Assembly (NCBI GenBank): GCA_028285485.1
Contig: JANQPC010000024.1
Span: forward strand, 1-64,000
Direction of reading: 5' to 3'
From: Paracoccaceae bacterium
GTDB taxonomy: Bacteria; Pseudomonadota; Alphaproteobacteria; Rhodobacterales; Rhodobacteraceae
Length of the DNA: 64,000 bases
How positions within the stretch are numbered: position 1 is the stretch's first letter; the number at the start of each line of letters is the position of its first letter. A program made the position numbers and the translations under genes. This document shows positions 1-7,252 of this stretch, piece by piece. Below the pieces are notes generated by a model. The model saw nothing but the letters and a program-made list of their open reading frames with translations. It ran no database searches and was not told the DNA's origin.

Positions 1-87
1 ATCGCGATGGAGAACGGGCTGCGCTTTGCGATCCGCGAAGGCGGAAGAACCGTGGGCGCGGGCGTGGTCAGCAAAATCATCGAGTGA
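1..87 (+). CDS. tuf: Elongation factor Tu, C-terminal end (partial)
   Basis: The first 28 codons read IAMENGLRFAIREGG then RTVGAGVVSKIIE and a TGA stop. This is the invariant C-terminus of the EF-Tu barrel domain 3, which helps bind aminoacyl-tRNA. EF-Tu is the GTPase that delivers aminoacyl-tRNA to the ribosome. The gene begins outside the window. It is followed by a strong terminator rather than another translation gene, so this is the last gene of its transcription unit. Family identification is certain from the tail; which tuf copy it is cannot be told from here. Confidence 0.95.
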   Translation: MAMENGLRFAIREGGRTVGAGVVSKIIE

Positions 88-189
88 TTTTGCTGCGTGT
101 GACGCCCTGCGGCAGTCGTTTGCACCGCAAACGATGAGAGCAGGGCGGCAGCACACGGTAGAAACTGCGGGAGGCCCCGACAGCGGCGC

Positions 190-210
190 CGATTATTCGA
201 CGAATAATCG
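190..210. repeat. 21-bp palindrome (TTCGACGAA centre)
   Basis: Perfect inverted repeat with arms CGATTATTCG and CGAATAATCG around a single central A. The same arm sequence recurs at 23395-23417 at the end of olsA. It lies just before the tuf terminator hairpin. It belongs to the family of variable-arm palindromes found at several intergenic sites of this window. Confidence 0.85.
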
Positions 211-213
211 CAC

Positions 214-247
214 AAGGGGCCGTCCCCCAAGGGGCGGCCCTTTCTTG
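214..247 (+). terminator. Rho-independent terminator after tuf
   Basis: A GC-rich hairpin has arms AAGGGGCCGTCCCC and GGGGCGGCCCTTT, a loop of only a few bases, and a T-rich tract (TTTCTTGTCT) after it. It lies 126 bp downstream of the tuf stop on the same strand, so it most likely ends the tuf transcript. Confidence 0.8.
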
Positions 248-257
248 TCTGGGGGAG

Positions 258-300
258 CAAAGCCTTCGAAGGCTTTGACAAATCTCTTCGAAGAGATTTG
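258..300. repeat. Twin palindrome (20 bp + 1 bp + 22 bp, TTCGAA centres)
   Basis: Positions 258-277 form a perfect 20-bp palindrome (arm CAAAGCCTTC) and 279-300 a perfect 22-bp palindrome (arm CAAATCTCTTC), separated by one A. Both are centred on TTCGAA. GGGAG before and CTCCC after can pair around both. The same 20+1+22 layout with different arms recurs at 11023-11065 and 11126-11168. The stretch 88-388 has no convincing gene; it holds these palindromes and the tuf terminator. Confidence 0.9.
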
Positions 301-388
301 ACTCCCTTGGCATGTCCGACGCGCTCAATGCCCGGACGGCCGCTTTCCCAGCCGGCGGACCGACGGCACACCTGACCCGAGAGACCCG

Positions 389-1051
389 ATGCCGACAGGC
401 TTCCCGCCTCATGACACCCGCTACCCCCTCGTCTTTCCCGACGGCACCGCCCATCGCGGCAGCGTCTTTCTCAAGGCCGCCATAGACCATCCGCGCTGGG
501 AGATCGGGGAGTACAGCTACGCCTCCGCCCATGAACCGCCCGAGGATTGGGCGGCGCGGCTCGCCCCCTATCTGCACGCGGCTTCCGAGGAGCGGCTGAT
601 CCTCGGGCGGTTCTGTCAGATCGCCGATGGCGCAACCTTCATCACCGCCTCGGCCAATCACAGGAGCGATGGCATCTCGACCTACCCCTTCGCGATTTTC
701 TCCGGTTTCGGCGAGAACCGTCCGTCGCTACCCGCGCCCGGGCCGGAACGGTTCCCCGATACGGTGATCGGCCACGATGTCTGGATCGGGCAGGGGGCGC
801 GGATTCTGCCGGGGGCGCGGCTCGGCTCGGGCGCGATCGTGGGCGCCGGGGCCGTCGTGCGCGGCGAGGTGCCCGACTACGCCATCGTCGCCGGTAACCC
901 GGCGCAGATCGTCCGGATGCGGTTTCAGCCCGAGGAGATCGCCACGCTGCTCGATCTGGCCTGGTGGGACTGGCCCGTCGACCACATCATGGCCCATGAG
1001 GCGGAGATCTGCGGCGGCGATGTCGCGGCCCTGGCCGCCGTCAGACCCTAG
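389..1051 (+). CDS. CatB/VatD-type hexapeptide O-acetyltransferase
   Basis: A 220-residue protein of the xenobiotic acetyltransferase (left-handed beta-helix) type. These trimeric cytosolic enzymes transfer acetyl from acetyl-CoA to a hydroxyl of a small molecule. The Asn90-His91 pair (ANHRSDG) matches the catalytic NH motif of chloramphenicol and streptogramin acetyltransferases. Residues about 75-180 show hexapeptide spacing (IGHDVWIGQGARI, GAIVGAGAVV, YAIVAGNPA). Most chromosomal members have no known substrate, and resistance should not be assumed. The TAG stop lies inside the CTAG target duplication of the adjacent insertion sequence, so the coding region is intact. The ATG at 389 follows a GAGAGA stretch. 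Confidence 0.85.
   Translation: MPTGFPPHDTRYPLVFPDGTAHRGSVFLKAAIDHPRWEIGEYSYASAHEPPEDWAARLAPYLHAASEERLILGRFCQIADGATFITASANHRSDGISTYPFAIFSGFGENRPSLPAPGPERFPDTVIGHDVWIGQGARILPGARLGSGAIVGAGAVVRGEVPDYAIVAGNPAQIVRMRFQPEEIATLLDLAWWDWPVDHIMAHEAEICGGDVAALAAVRP
1048..1051. repeat. CTAG target-site duplication, left copy
   Basis: CTAG sits immediately outside the left inverted repeat of the IS, and the same CTAG is at 1904-1907 on the right. CTAG/YTAR targets are usual for the IS427 group of IS5. The last three bases are the stop codon of the acetyltransferase gene. Confidence 0.85.
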
Positions 1052-1064
1052 GCTGAATCGACAT

Positions 1065-1481
1065 TCATCTCATCCATAGCATTGCTGAAGCGATGTGTAG
1101 GAAGCTCAGGAAGTAGACCGCCCGTCGGTCGAAGCGGGTCGCGATGCGTCGGAAGTGTTTGAGTTTGTTGAAGCATCTCTCGACCGTGTTTCGGACCTTG
1201 TAGGCTTCGAAGTCGTAGGGGATGAGCCTCTTTCGGGTCGGGTTGCATGGGATGACCGGTTCTGCATGCATGCCTTGGATCAGGCTGCGCAACGCATTGG
1301 AATCATACGCCTTATCCGCCAACACGCGCTGTGGTCTCAGCCCGTTCAGCAGATCGGGCGCGACGGGGGCATCACCGCGCTGCCCGGGTGTCAGGAGCAC
1401 GCGCAGCGGTCGGCCAAGGGCATCGGTGGCGAGGTGGATCTTGGTTGTCAGACCTCCTCGGGACCGCCCCAGAGCCTGATC
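1065..1481 (-). CDS. IS5/IS427 transposase, orfB (C-terminal catalytic part)
   Basis: This frame continues the transposase after a -1 slip. It reads DQALGRSRGGLTTKIHLATD, then LGRPLRVLLTPGQRGD, then VLADKAYDSNALR with a catalytic Asp, and KVRNTVERCFNKLKHFRRIATRFD, which carries the final Glu of the DDE triad in the usual spacing. The stop codon lies inside the left inverted repeat. An internal ATG at 1400 exists, but the conserved sequence starts well upstream of it, so expression as a fusion with orfA is more likely than independent initiation. Confidence 0.85.
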   Translation of the reverse strand, partial: DQALGRSRGGLTTKIHLATDALGRPLRVLLTPGQRGDAPVAPDLLNGLRPQRVLADKAYDSNALRSLIQGMHAEPVIPCNPTRKRLIPYDFEAYKVRNTVERCFNKLKHFRRIATRFDRRAVYFLSFLHIASAMLWMR

Positions 1482-1822
1482 CCCCCTTTTGAGCCCTTTC
1501 CCGTCGCGGCTTGCTGGTGCGCGCGCACCAGGCTGCTATCGAGCGAGACATAGCTGTTGTCGGGCTCCTCGATCAGGTGCTCGAATACCCGTTCCCAGAC
1601 GCCCGCTTCCGCCCAGCGGGTGAAGCGCTTGTGTGCCGTCTTCCACTTGCCGTATCGCTCCGGTAGGTCGTGCCAATGCGCGCCGGAACGCAAGACCCAT
1701 AAAACACCGTTCACAAACAACCGGTTATCCGCGCCGCTCCGACCCGGATCACCCTTCTTGCCCGGCAACAAAGGCTCGATCGCACGCCATTGCGACGCGG
1801 TCAGTTCATATCGTTTGGCCAT
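1448..1822 (-). CDS. IS5/IS427 transposase, orfA (N-terminal part)
   Basis: A 124-residue protein beginning MAKRYELTASQWRAIEPLLP, the typical IS427 orfA start with a DUF4096-like DNA-binding domain. It contains the first catalytic Asp in YVSLDSSLVRAHQQAATG. The frame ends soon after a slippery run of AAAAGGGGGG read on the minus strand (1490-1481). Slipping back one base there joins it to orfB with the expected sequence SKGG-DQALGRSRGG. The ATG at 1822 is close behind the right inverted repeat, so the promoter lies within the element. Confidence 0.88.
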   Translation of the reverse strand: MAKRYELTASQWRAIEPLLPGKKGDPGRSGADNRLFVNGVLWVLRSGAHWHDLPERYGKWKTAHKRFTRWAEAGVWERVFEHLIEEPDNSYVSLDSSLVRAHQQAATGKGSKGGIRLWGGPEEV

Positions 1823-1903
1823 GTGATCACTTCCAGACTGTTCAAGCCGGTTCTCTGTGAATCACACAAAACCCACATCGTGAATCCTGAATGTCGATTG
1901 AGC

Positions 1904-1907
1904 CTAG
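1904..1907. repeat. CTAG target-site duplication, right copy
   Basis: Direct duplicate of 1048-1051. Its complement supplies the TAG stop codon of the minus-strand membrane protein gene to the right. Before the insertion a single palindromic CTAG would have supplied the stop codons of both convergent genes. Confidence 0.85.
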
Positions 1908-2482
1908 AACCCGGGCCCCACGACCAGATTCTGATACATCCCGTACATCGCGGTGACGAAGATCGACACCATCCCGATCATCTGGGTCCAGAGCCGGTGC
2001 CGCGCCAGATGCCGACGCAACTCCTCGCCGGTCGGCGCTTCGGCGGCGATGGTCCGTGCCCGGCTCAGGCTCAGCGCGCCGACGATGGTCATCGGAAACA
2101 GGATCAGGAACAGGGCCTGGGCGATCTCCACATCGTACCAGAAGGCGAGGATCGCCAGCCCGGTCAGCAGAAAGCAGATGAAGCCGATCAGCAGCAGCCC
2201 CGAGACCCGACCGATATAGACCAGCCGGCTCACATTGATCCGGACGATGTCTTCCAGATCCGCCTCCGCCCGCCCGCCATGGCGCCGGGCGCGCGCCACC
2301 ATGTCATAGGGCACCCCGAGCACCCAATGGCTTACCGACGACCATACCACCGCCAGGGCGATCCAGAACCAGAGGTTCGAGAACGACCGCATGTCGATGA
2401 CTTGCGTGATGGTTTCGGTCCAGTCCACGGGGGCGCGGCAGCTCTGGCTGGTTTCGGGTGCGCCGGACCCTAGCGCCGGCAT
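1904..2482 (-). CDS. Conserved membrane protein ('component of SufBCD complex' type)
   Basis: A 192-residue inner-membrane protein with about four hydrophobic segments, at LWFWIALAVVWSSVSHWVLG, VSGLLLIGFICFLLTGLAIL, ALFLILFPMTIVGAL and MIGMVSIFVTAMYGM. The stretch TQVIDMRSFSNLWFW followed by LGVPYDMV resembles a Rhodobacteraceae family often labelled 'component of SufBCD complex'. I know of no direct evidence for that role, and no suf gene is nearby. The first 18 residues look unlike the family, so a GTG at 2428 (174 residues, starting VDWTETIT) is an alternative start. It is transcribed divergently from hemB, 71 bp away with the longer start. Confidence 0.7.
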   Translation of the reverse strand: MPALGSGAPETSQSCRAPVDWTETITQVIDMRSFSNLWFWIALAVVWSSVSHWVLGVPYDMVARARRHGGRAEADLEDIVRINVSRLVYIGRVSGLLLIGFICFLLTGLAILAFWYDVEIAQALFLILFPMTIVGALSLSRARTIAAEAPTGEELRRHLARHRLWTQMIGMVSIFVTAMYGMYQNLVVGPGF

Positions 2483-2553
2483 CGGAACTTGCCCAGAGCG
2501 GGGCCCCGTGCCAACGATGGGCCAGAGGCAAGTGTGACTTGAAAGGCCCGCCG

Positions 2554-3543
2554 ATGCTGCCCCCCGGACCGAAGCCCCGCCTGCGCCGGCTGCGCAAGAG
2601 CCCGGCGATCCGTGCGCTTGTGCGCGAGACCGCGCTCACCCCCGGCGACCTGATCTGGCCGGTCTTCGTCATGGAGGGCACCGACGCCGAAGAGCCGGTG
2701 GCCTCAATGCCCGGGGTGGTGCGCCGCACCGTGAACCGGGTCGCGCAGGCGGCGAAGGAGGCCGAGGCGCTCGGCATCCCGGCGATCTGCATCTTCCCCT
2801 ATACCGCGCTCGAAGCCCGGACCGAGGATTGCGCGATGGCCTGGGACCCCGACAACATCGCCAACCGGGCGATCCGGGCGGTGAAGGACGCGGCCCCGGA
2901 TATCGCGGTGATGACCGACATCGCGCTCGACCCCTACAACATCAACGGCCATGACGGTTTCGTCCGCGACGGCGAGATCCTGAACGACGAGACGGTCGAG
3001 GCGCTGGTGAAGATGGCGCTGGTGCAGGCGGAGTGCGGGGCGGATATCCTCGGCCCCTCGGACATGATGGACGGCCGGGTGGCGGCGATCCGCCATGCGC
3101 TCGAAGACGCGGGCCACCAGAAGGTGTCGATCCTGAGCTACACCGCCAAGTATGCCTCCGCCTTCTACGGGCCGTTCCGGGACGCCGTGGGCGCCTCGGG
3201 CGCGCTGACCGGCGACAAGAACACCTACCAGATGGACCCGGCCAATTCCGACGAGGCGATGCGGCTGGTGGCCCGCGACCTCGCCGAGGGCGCGGACATG
3301 GTCATGGTGAAGCCGGGGATGCCCTATCTCGACATCTGCCGCAGGGTGAAGGACGCATTCGGCGTGCCGACCTTCGCCTACCAGGTCTCCGGCGAATACG
3401 CGATGCTGAAGGCCGCGGCGGCGAATGGCTGGCTCGACGGCGACAAGGTGATGATGGAGAGCCTGATCGCGTTCAAACGCGCCGGCTGCGACGGCATCCT
3501 GACCTATTTCGCGCCGGAGGCTGCCCGGGCGCTGGGGGCTTGA
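2554..3543 (+). CDS. hemB: Delta-aminolevulinic acid dehydratase (porphobilinogen synthase)
   Basis: A 329-residue enzyme joining two 5-aminolevulinate molecules into porphobilinogen, the first common step of heme, cobalamin and bacteriochlorophyll synthesis in the cytosol. Schiff-base lysines are visible at Lys199 (SYTAKYAS) and Lys253 (MVKPGMPY). The zinc-binding cysteine cluster of the zinc-dependent type is absent: the equivalent stretch reads DIALDPYNINGHDG, as in zinc-independent enzymes known from Rhodobacter. I chose the ATG at 2554 because GAAAGG sits at a good distance before it and homologues begin about here; an upstream in-frame ATG at 2458 overlaps the divergent gene. Confidence 0.96.
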   Translation: MLPPGPKPRLRRLRKSPAIRALVRETALTPGDLIWPVFVMEGTDAEEPVASMPGVVRRTVNRVAQAAKEAEALGIPAICIFPYTALEARTEDCAMAWDPDNIANRAIRAVKDAAPDIAVMTDIALDPYNINGHDGFVRDGEILNDETVEALVKMALVQAECGADILGPSDMMDGRVAAIRHALEDAGHQKVSILSYTAKYASAFYGPFRDAVGASGALTGDKNTYQMDPANSDEAMRLVARDLAEGADMVMVKPGMPYLDICRRVKDAFGVPTFAYQVSGEYAMLKAAAANGWLDGDKVMMESLIAFKRAGCDGILTYFAPEAARALGA

Positions 3544-3600
3544 AGCGCGGTCTGTCTGACCAACGACAACCCTAGGGGACGTAGCCGACGTCCGGACTAT

Positions 3601-3803
3601 GCGGCGCGGAACAGAGGCGAAGCCGGCCGCGCATCGCGTCGCCATTGTCGCTCGGACCAATGGCGCAACAATGGCGACCGCCCCGACGGACCGGCGATTG
3701 GGTGACGTTGGCGCGTCGCTGGGGCTTCGTTCGGATGTGGCTGGGATAAAGCGCTCATAACGTCCGTTGGATCGCCGCTCCACGGCCCGTCGATGCGCGG
3801 CCT
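3601..3803. repeat. Dispersed ~200-bp structured repeat, copy 1
   Basis: This stretch matches 21617-21818 closely over its whole length, with only scattered differences. It has self-complementary parts: GGCCGCGCATCG near the start pairs with CGATGCGCGGCC at the end, and CGCCATTG with CAATGGCG inside. Shared landmarks are GGCGATTGGGTGA and GGGATAAAGCG. Reading frames through it look non-biological. It fills most of the gene-poor stretch 3544-4000; the remainder (3804-4000) shows nothing recognisable apart from the next gene's ribosome binding site. Confidence 0.85.
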
Positions 3804-4000
3804 TGAGACTCGCACACCTGATGCCGCCGGACATCATCCGGTTTGGTGAGACGCTTACGCGGCGTCCCCACCGGTGTTCCCCGGCACCGGCTTCGAGCCC
3901 AAAGCGCACTCGCCCCAAAACCGGTTGCCCGAACCCCGGCCCGTCTGCGAGGCTTTCGACGACGAGCCTTTGCCGACTTCAACAACACCGGAGCCCTCCC

Positions 4001-5041
4001 ATGCGCTACAACCGTCTCGGCCAGAGCGGCCTCTACGTTTCCGAGCTGTGCCTCGGCACCATGACCTTCGGCGGCTCCGACGGGATGTGGGGCCAGATCG
4101 GCCAGCTCCGGCAGGAGGCCGCCGACGACCTCCTCCGCACCGCGCTCGACGCCGGCATCAACTTCATCGACACCGCGAATATCTATGCGTCCGGCCGCAG
4201 CGAGGAAATCCTCGGCCAGTCGCTCAGGAATCTCGGCGCGACCCGCGAGGAACTGGTGATCGCCACCAAGGTCCACGGTGAGATGAGCGGGGGCCCGAAC
4301 GGGCGCGGCGGCTCGCGCTCCCATATCCTCGATCAGGCCAAAGCGAGCCTCAGGCGCCTCCAGCTCGACCATATCGATCTCTACCAGATCCACGGATTCG
4401 ACCCGGCGGTGCCGATGGAGGAGACCCTTGAGGCCCTCGACACGCTCGTCCGCCATGGCCATGTCCGCTATCTGGGCCTCTCGAACTATGCCGCCTGGCA
4501 GGTGATGAAGGCGGTCGGCCTGACCGAGCTGCGCCGTCTCGCGCCCATCGTCTCGCTCCAGGCCTATTACTCGGTCGCGGGTCGCGATCTGGAGCGCGAG
4601 ATCGTGCCGATGCTGCTCTCCGAGAATGTCGGCCTGATGGTCTGGAGCCCGCTTGCCGGCGGCTTCCTTTCGGGCAAGTTCGGCCGCGACGGAACAACGG
4701 CGGAGGGCCGGCGCGTCAGCTTCGACTTCCCGCCCCTCGACAAGGACCGCGCCTACGATGCGGTCGACGTGATGCGCAAGATCGCCTCCGAAAAGGGGGC
4801 GACCGTGCCGCAGGTCGCGATCGCCTGGCTGCTGCACCAGAAGGTCGTCACCAGCGTGATCGTCGGCGCCCGCCGGGTCGAGCAGCTCACCGACAATATC
4901 GGCGCCGTCGACGTGACCCTGAGCGACGACGACCTCGCCGCCCTCGATCGGGTGACCGGGCTCCCGGCGGAGTATCCCGGCTGGATGCTCGTCCGGCAGA
5001 CTGCGGCTCGCGTTGAACTGGTGGAGGCGCAGCGCCGCTGA
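4001..5041 (+). CDS. Aldo/keto reductase
   Basis: A 346-residue NADPH-dependent oxidoreductase with a TIM-barrel fold, acting on aldehydes or ketones in the cytosol. The catalytic tetrad is visible: Asp and Tyr in FIDTANIYASGRSEE, Lys in VIATKVHGE and His in LYQIHGFD. The C-terminal cofactor part carries SVIVGARRVEQLTDN. The N-terminus MRYNRLGQSGLYVSELCLGT fits the YajO/Tas-like subgroup. The ATG at 4001 has GGAG 8 bases upstream; the frame stays open further 5' but that sequence belongs to low-complexity spacer. The physiological substrate is unknown. Confidence 0.9.
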   Translation: MRYNRLGQSGLYVSELCLGTMTFGGSDGMWGQIGQLRQEAADDLLRTALDAGINFIDTANIYASGRSEEILGQSLRNLGATREELVIATKVHGEMSGGPNGRGGSRSHILDQAKASLRRLQLDHIDLYQIHGFDPAVPMEETLEALDTLVRHGHVRYLGLSNYAAWQVMKAVGLTELRRLAPIVSLQAYYSVAGRDLEREIVPMLLSENVGLMVWSPLAGGFLSGKFGRDGTTAEGRRVSFDFPPLDKDRAYDAVDVMRKIASEKGATVPQVAIAWLLHQKVVTSVIVGARRVEQLTDNIGAVDVTLSDDDLAALDRVTGLPAEYPGWMLVRQTAARVELVEAQRR

Positions 5042-5096
5042 CCGCCGCCGCGGCCCGCCAGATGGCCAAAGCCCGCCGATCCGCACCATCTTGGGG

Positions 5097-5125
5097 CTGA
5101 CAGAGCGCGGAATGCCGCTTATAGT
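5097..5125 (+). promoter_or_regulatory. Probable sigma-70 promoter for the YSC84-type lipoprotein gene
   Basis: CTGACA (5097-5102) and TATAGT (5120-5125) are separated by exactly 17 bp. The start codon at 5175 would lie about 42 bp from the predicted transcription start. The match is by eye to the housekeeping consensus. Confidence 0.6.
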
Positions 5126-5174
5126 GGTTCCGAACCGGCCAGAATAGGCCGGGCGGGCATAGAGGCGGATCGAG

Positions 5175-5738
5175 ATGAGCGGTTTTTCACGGCGGAGCTT
5201 CACCTTCGGCGGCGCGGCACTGGCGGGGCTCGGTCTCGCGGGCTGCGCCAACGGGATCGGCGGGCGCGGGGCGGAGACGATCGACGCCCGCGTCGACCAG
5301 ACCCTGAACTTCATGTACTCGACCTATCCCGGCACCCGAGACCTGGCGCAGAAGGCCAGTGGAATGCTGGTGATGCCGGTTGTGACCGAGGCCGGGCTCG
5401 GGCTCGGCGGCTCCTTCGGGCGCGGCGCGCTGCGGGTCGGGCCTTCGACGGTGGATTACTATTCGGCCGCCAGCCTTTCGGGAGGCTTGCAGATCGGCGC
5501 GCAGCAGTTCAGCCACGTACTCTTCTTCATGACCTCGGATGCGCTGATGGACTTCCGCCGCTCCGACGGCTGGGCCGCGGCGGTGGATGCGGAGTTCGTG
5601 CTGAACGACGCCGGCGAAGCGCTCCGGGCGGAGACCACCACCTCCCTCGCCCCGGTGATCGCGGTGATCTTCGCCCAGGCCGGCCTGCGCGCCGGGGCGA
5701 CGATCGAGGGCACCAAATACACCCGGATCATCCCGTAA
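5175..5738 (+). CDS. YSC84/SYLF-domain lipoprotein with a Tat signal
   Basis: A 187-residue envelope protein. The N-terminus SRRSFTFGG is a twin-arginine motif, followed by a hydrophobic stretch and the lipobox LAGC, so it is probably exported by Tat and lipid-anchored. The mature part matches the YSC84-related SYLF domain (lipid-binding in eukaryotes): AQKASGMLVMPVVTEAGLGL, GGSFGRGALRVG, and a C-terminus ending VIFAQAGLRAGATIEGTKYTRI in two segments. The bacterial role is not established. It is a single gene with its own promoter, followed by 233 bp without a recognisable element. Confidence 0.85.
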   Translation: MSGFSRRSFTFGGAALAGLGLAGCANGIGGRGAETIDARVDQTLNFMYSTYPGTRDLAQKASGMLVMPVVTEAGLGLGGSFGRGALRVGPSTVDYYSAASLSGGLQIGAQQFSHVLFFMTSDALMDFRRSDGWAAAVDAEFVLNDAGEALRAETTTSLAPVIAVIFAQAGLRAGATIEGTKYTRIIP

Positions 5739-5971
5739 CGGCCCAAAAATCCGCTCTTTCGCGGGGGCGACAGGCAGACCGACCAGGGCGCGGCCGGAAA
5801 CAGATCGTTTCCGCTTGCACACCGCGGCCCGGTTTGACTTCACATCCTGATTCCAAAGATAATGCTTGGGCTGGTCCGCGGATTCGGAAGGCTCGGCATT
5901 GTCTACTCGCCCGGCCCCGAATCCCGCCCGCGGACGGCGTGTGTTTCGAGTATTGTCCGAGGGGACGCGGT

Positions 5972-7180
5972 ATGGCGGCGGTGGACTGGTTCGGCTGGGT
6001 AATCCGGGGGGCAAATTTCCCGCGGACGGGGGATGAGGATCAGGCGGCGTTTCCTCAGTTCCTGGACAGACGGACCCTGTTTCCCTCCCAGCTCGAACAG
6101 ATTCAGATCGACGATGTGAACAATGACGGGCGCGTCGGCGATCTTGACCGTGACGGGACCCGGCCCGAAAATGATCAGCTGGGCGGCGTGCGCCTGAACG
6201 GCCAGCTGTTCCTCATTGATGAACTCGCCAATGACAACTTCAATACGACCAACCCCGGACTGACCGGAACCGTTGTCTATGAAGGGATATCCATTCGCAC
6301 ACCGTTCTACCGCATCGTGCTGACGAATGGCGATCTGGTCTTCACCTTCGGTCGCGATCAAGTCGAGCAGTTCGCGAATGCGACGGACGGCACGTTCAAC
6401 CCAAACCTGATCACCTTCGCTCAAACCGGGGTCGGTACTGAGACAACGAGCACCGTTCCTACTCGGGATTTGGTTTCATCTGCACTGGTCACCTTTACCA
6501 CTCCGGTCCTCGTCTGCTTCTCCGGCGCCACGATGATCGCCACCGTCAGGGGCGAGCGCGCCGCCCGCGACCTTCGGGTCGGCGACCGCCTGCCCACCAA
6601 GGACAACGGCGTCCAGACGATCCGCTACGCCGCTTCCCGCCGTCTGACCCGGAGCCAGCTTCGCGGCAATCCCGACCTCGCCCCGATCCGCATCGCCGCC
6701 GGGGCTCTGGGCGAGGACCTGCCCCTGCGCGATCTCACGGTCTCGCCGCAGCACGCGATCCTGCTCCATTCCGCGACGGCCGAACTGCTCACCGGCGAGC
6801 GCGAGGTGCTGATCCGGGCCAAGCACCTGCTGGCCCTGCCCGGGGTCGCGCGCGTCCTTCCGGAGGAGGGCGTCGACTACGTCCACTTCCTTTTCGACCG
6901 GCACGAGATCGTCTTCGCCGAGGGCGCCCAGGCCGAGAGCCTGTTTCTGGGCGACCGCACGCTGGACACCTTCGATCCGGCCTCCGAGGCGGAGCTGATG
7001 GCACTCTTCGGCACGCTCAATCTGGCGCGGCAGCACAAGGCCACGGCCCGCCTGATCCCGGACGGCCGCACGCAGATGGCGATCGCCGCGCGGCTTGGCG
7101 GCCTGACACCGGCCCACGAGGCCCTACGACTTTCGCCCGCCACGCCGTCCCACGGCGTCCGGGCTCACGAATTGCACTGA
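5972..7180 (+). CDS. Hint-domain (Hedgehog/intein-like) protein, first of a tandem pair
   Basis: A 402-residue protein. Residues 1-180 form a unique module starting AAVDWFGWV and containing DDVNNDGRVGDLD, which fits a calcium-binding DxNxDGxxxxxD loop. A Hint_2 domain runs from about Cys182 (CFSGATMIATVRGE) through RAARDLRVGDRLPTKDNGVQ and TVSPQHAILLHS to HFLFDRHEIVFAEG. Such domains sit at the C-terminus of secreted Rhodobacteraceae proteins; self-cleavage is possible but unproven. No Sec signal is visible, so type I secretion is likelier. Start chosen at ATG 5972 after GAGGGGACG; the next gene begins identically and has the same length. Confidence 0.88.
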   Translation: MAAVDWFGWVIRGANFPRTGDEDQAAFPQFLDRRTLFPSQLEQIQIDDVNNDGRVGDLDRDGTRPENDQLGGVRLNGQLFLIDELANDNFNTTNPGLTGTVVYEGISIRTPFYRIVLTNGDLVFTFGRDQVEQFANATDGTFNPNLITFAQTGVGTETTSTVPTRDLVSSALVTFTTPVLVCFSGATMIATVRGERAARDLRVGDRLPTKDNGVQTIRYAASRRLTRSQLRGNPDLAPIRIAAGALGEDLPLRDLTVSPQHAILLHSATAELLTGEREVLIRAKHLLALPGVARVLPEEGVDYVHFLFDRHEIVFAEGAQAESLFLGDRTLDTFDPASEAELMALFGTLNLARQHKATARLIPDGRTQMAIAARLGGLTPAHEALRLSPATPSHGVRAHELH

Positions 7181-7252
7181 TGGGGGGAACCGGCGGGTCG
7201 CGGCGCATGGGTAAAGTCGCGGGCCGCCCAGAGTTGGTAACGAGGAGATGCA

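Larger units (their letters stand above)
1052..1903 (-). mobile_element. IS5-family (IS427 group) insertion sequence, 852 bp
   Basis: A complete element. The left end GCTGAATCGACATTCA (1052-1067) and the reverse complement of the right end GCTCAATCGACATTCA (1888-1903) match at 15 of 16 positions. CTAG is duplicated on both sides. Inside, two overlapping minus-strand reading frames encode a DDE transposase split by a -1 frameshift. Intact ends, an exact target duplication and undamaged frames suggest a recent insertion that may still be mobile. It landed precisely between two convergent genes without damaging either. Confidence 0.92.

Noticed and set aside
3755-5314. A 519-codon minus-strand frame across the aldo/keto reductase gene
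   Set aside because: The plus strand carries the catalytic tetrad and conserved motifs of aldo/keto reductases; the opposite frame has none.
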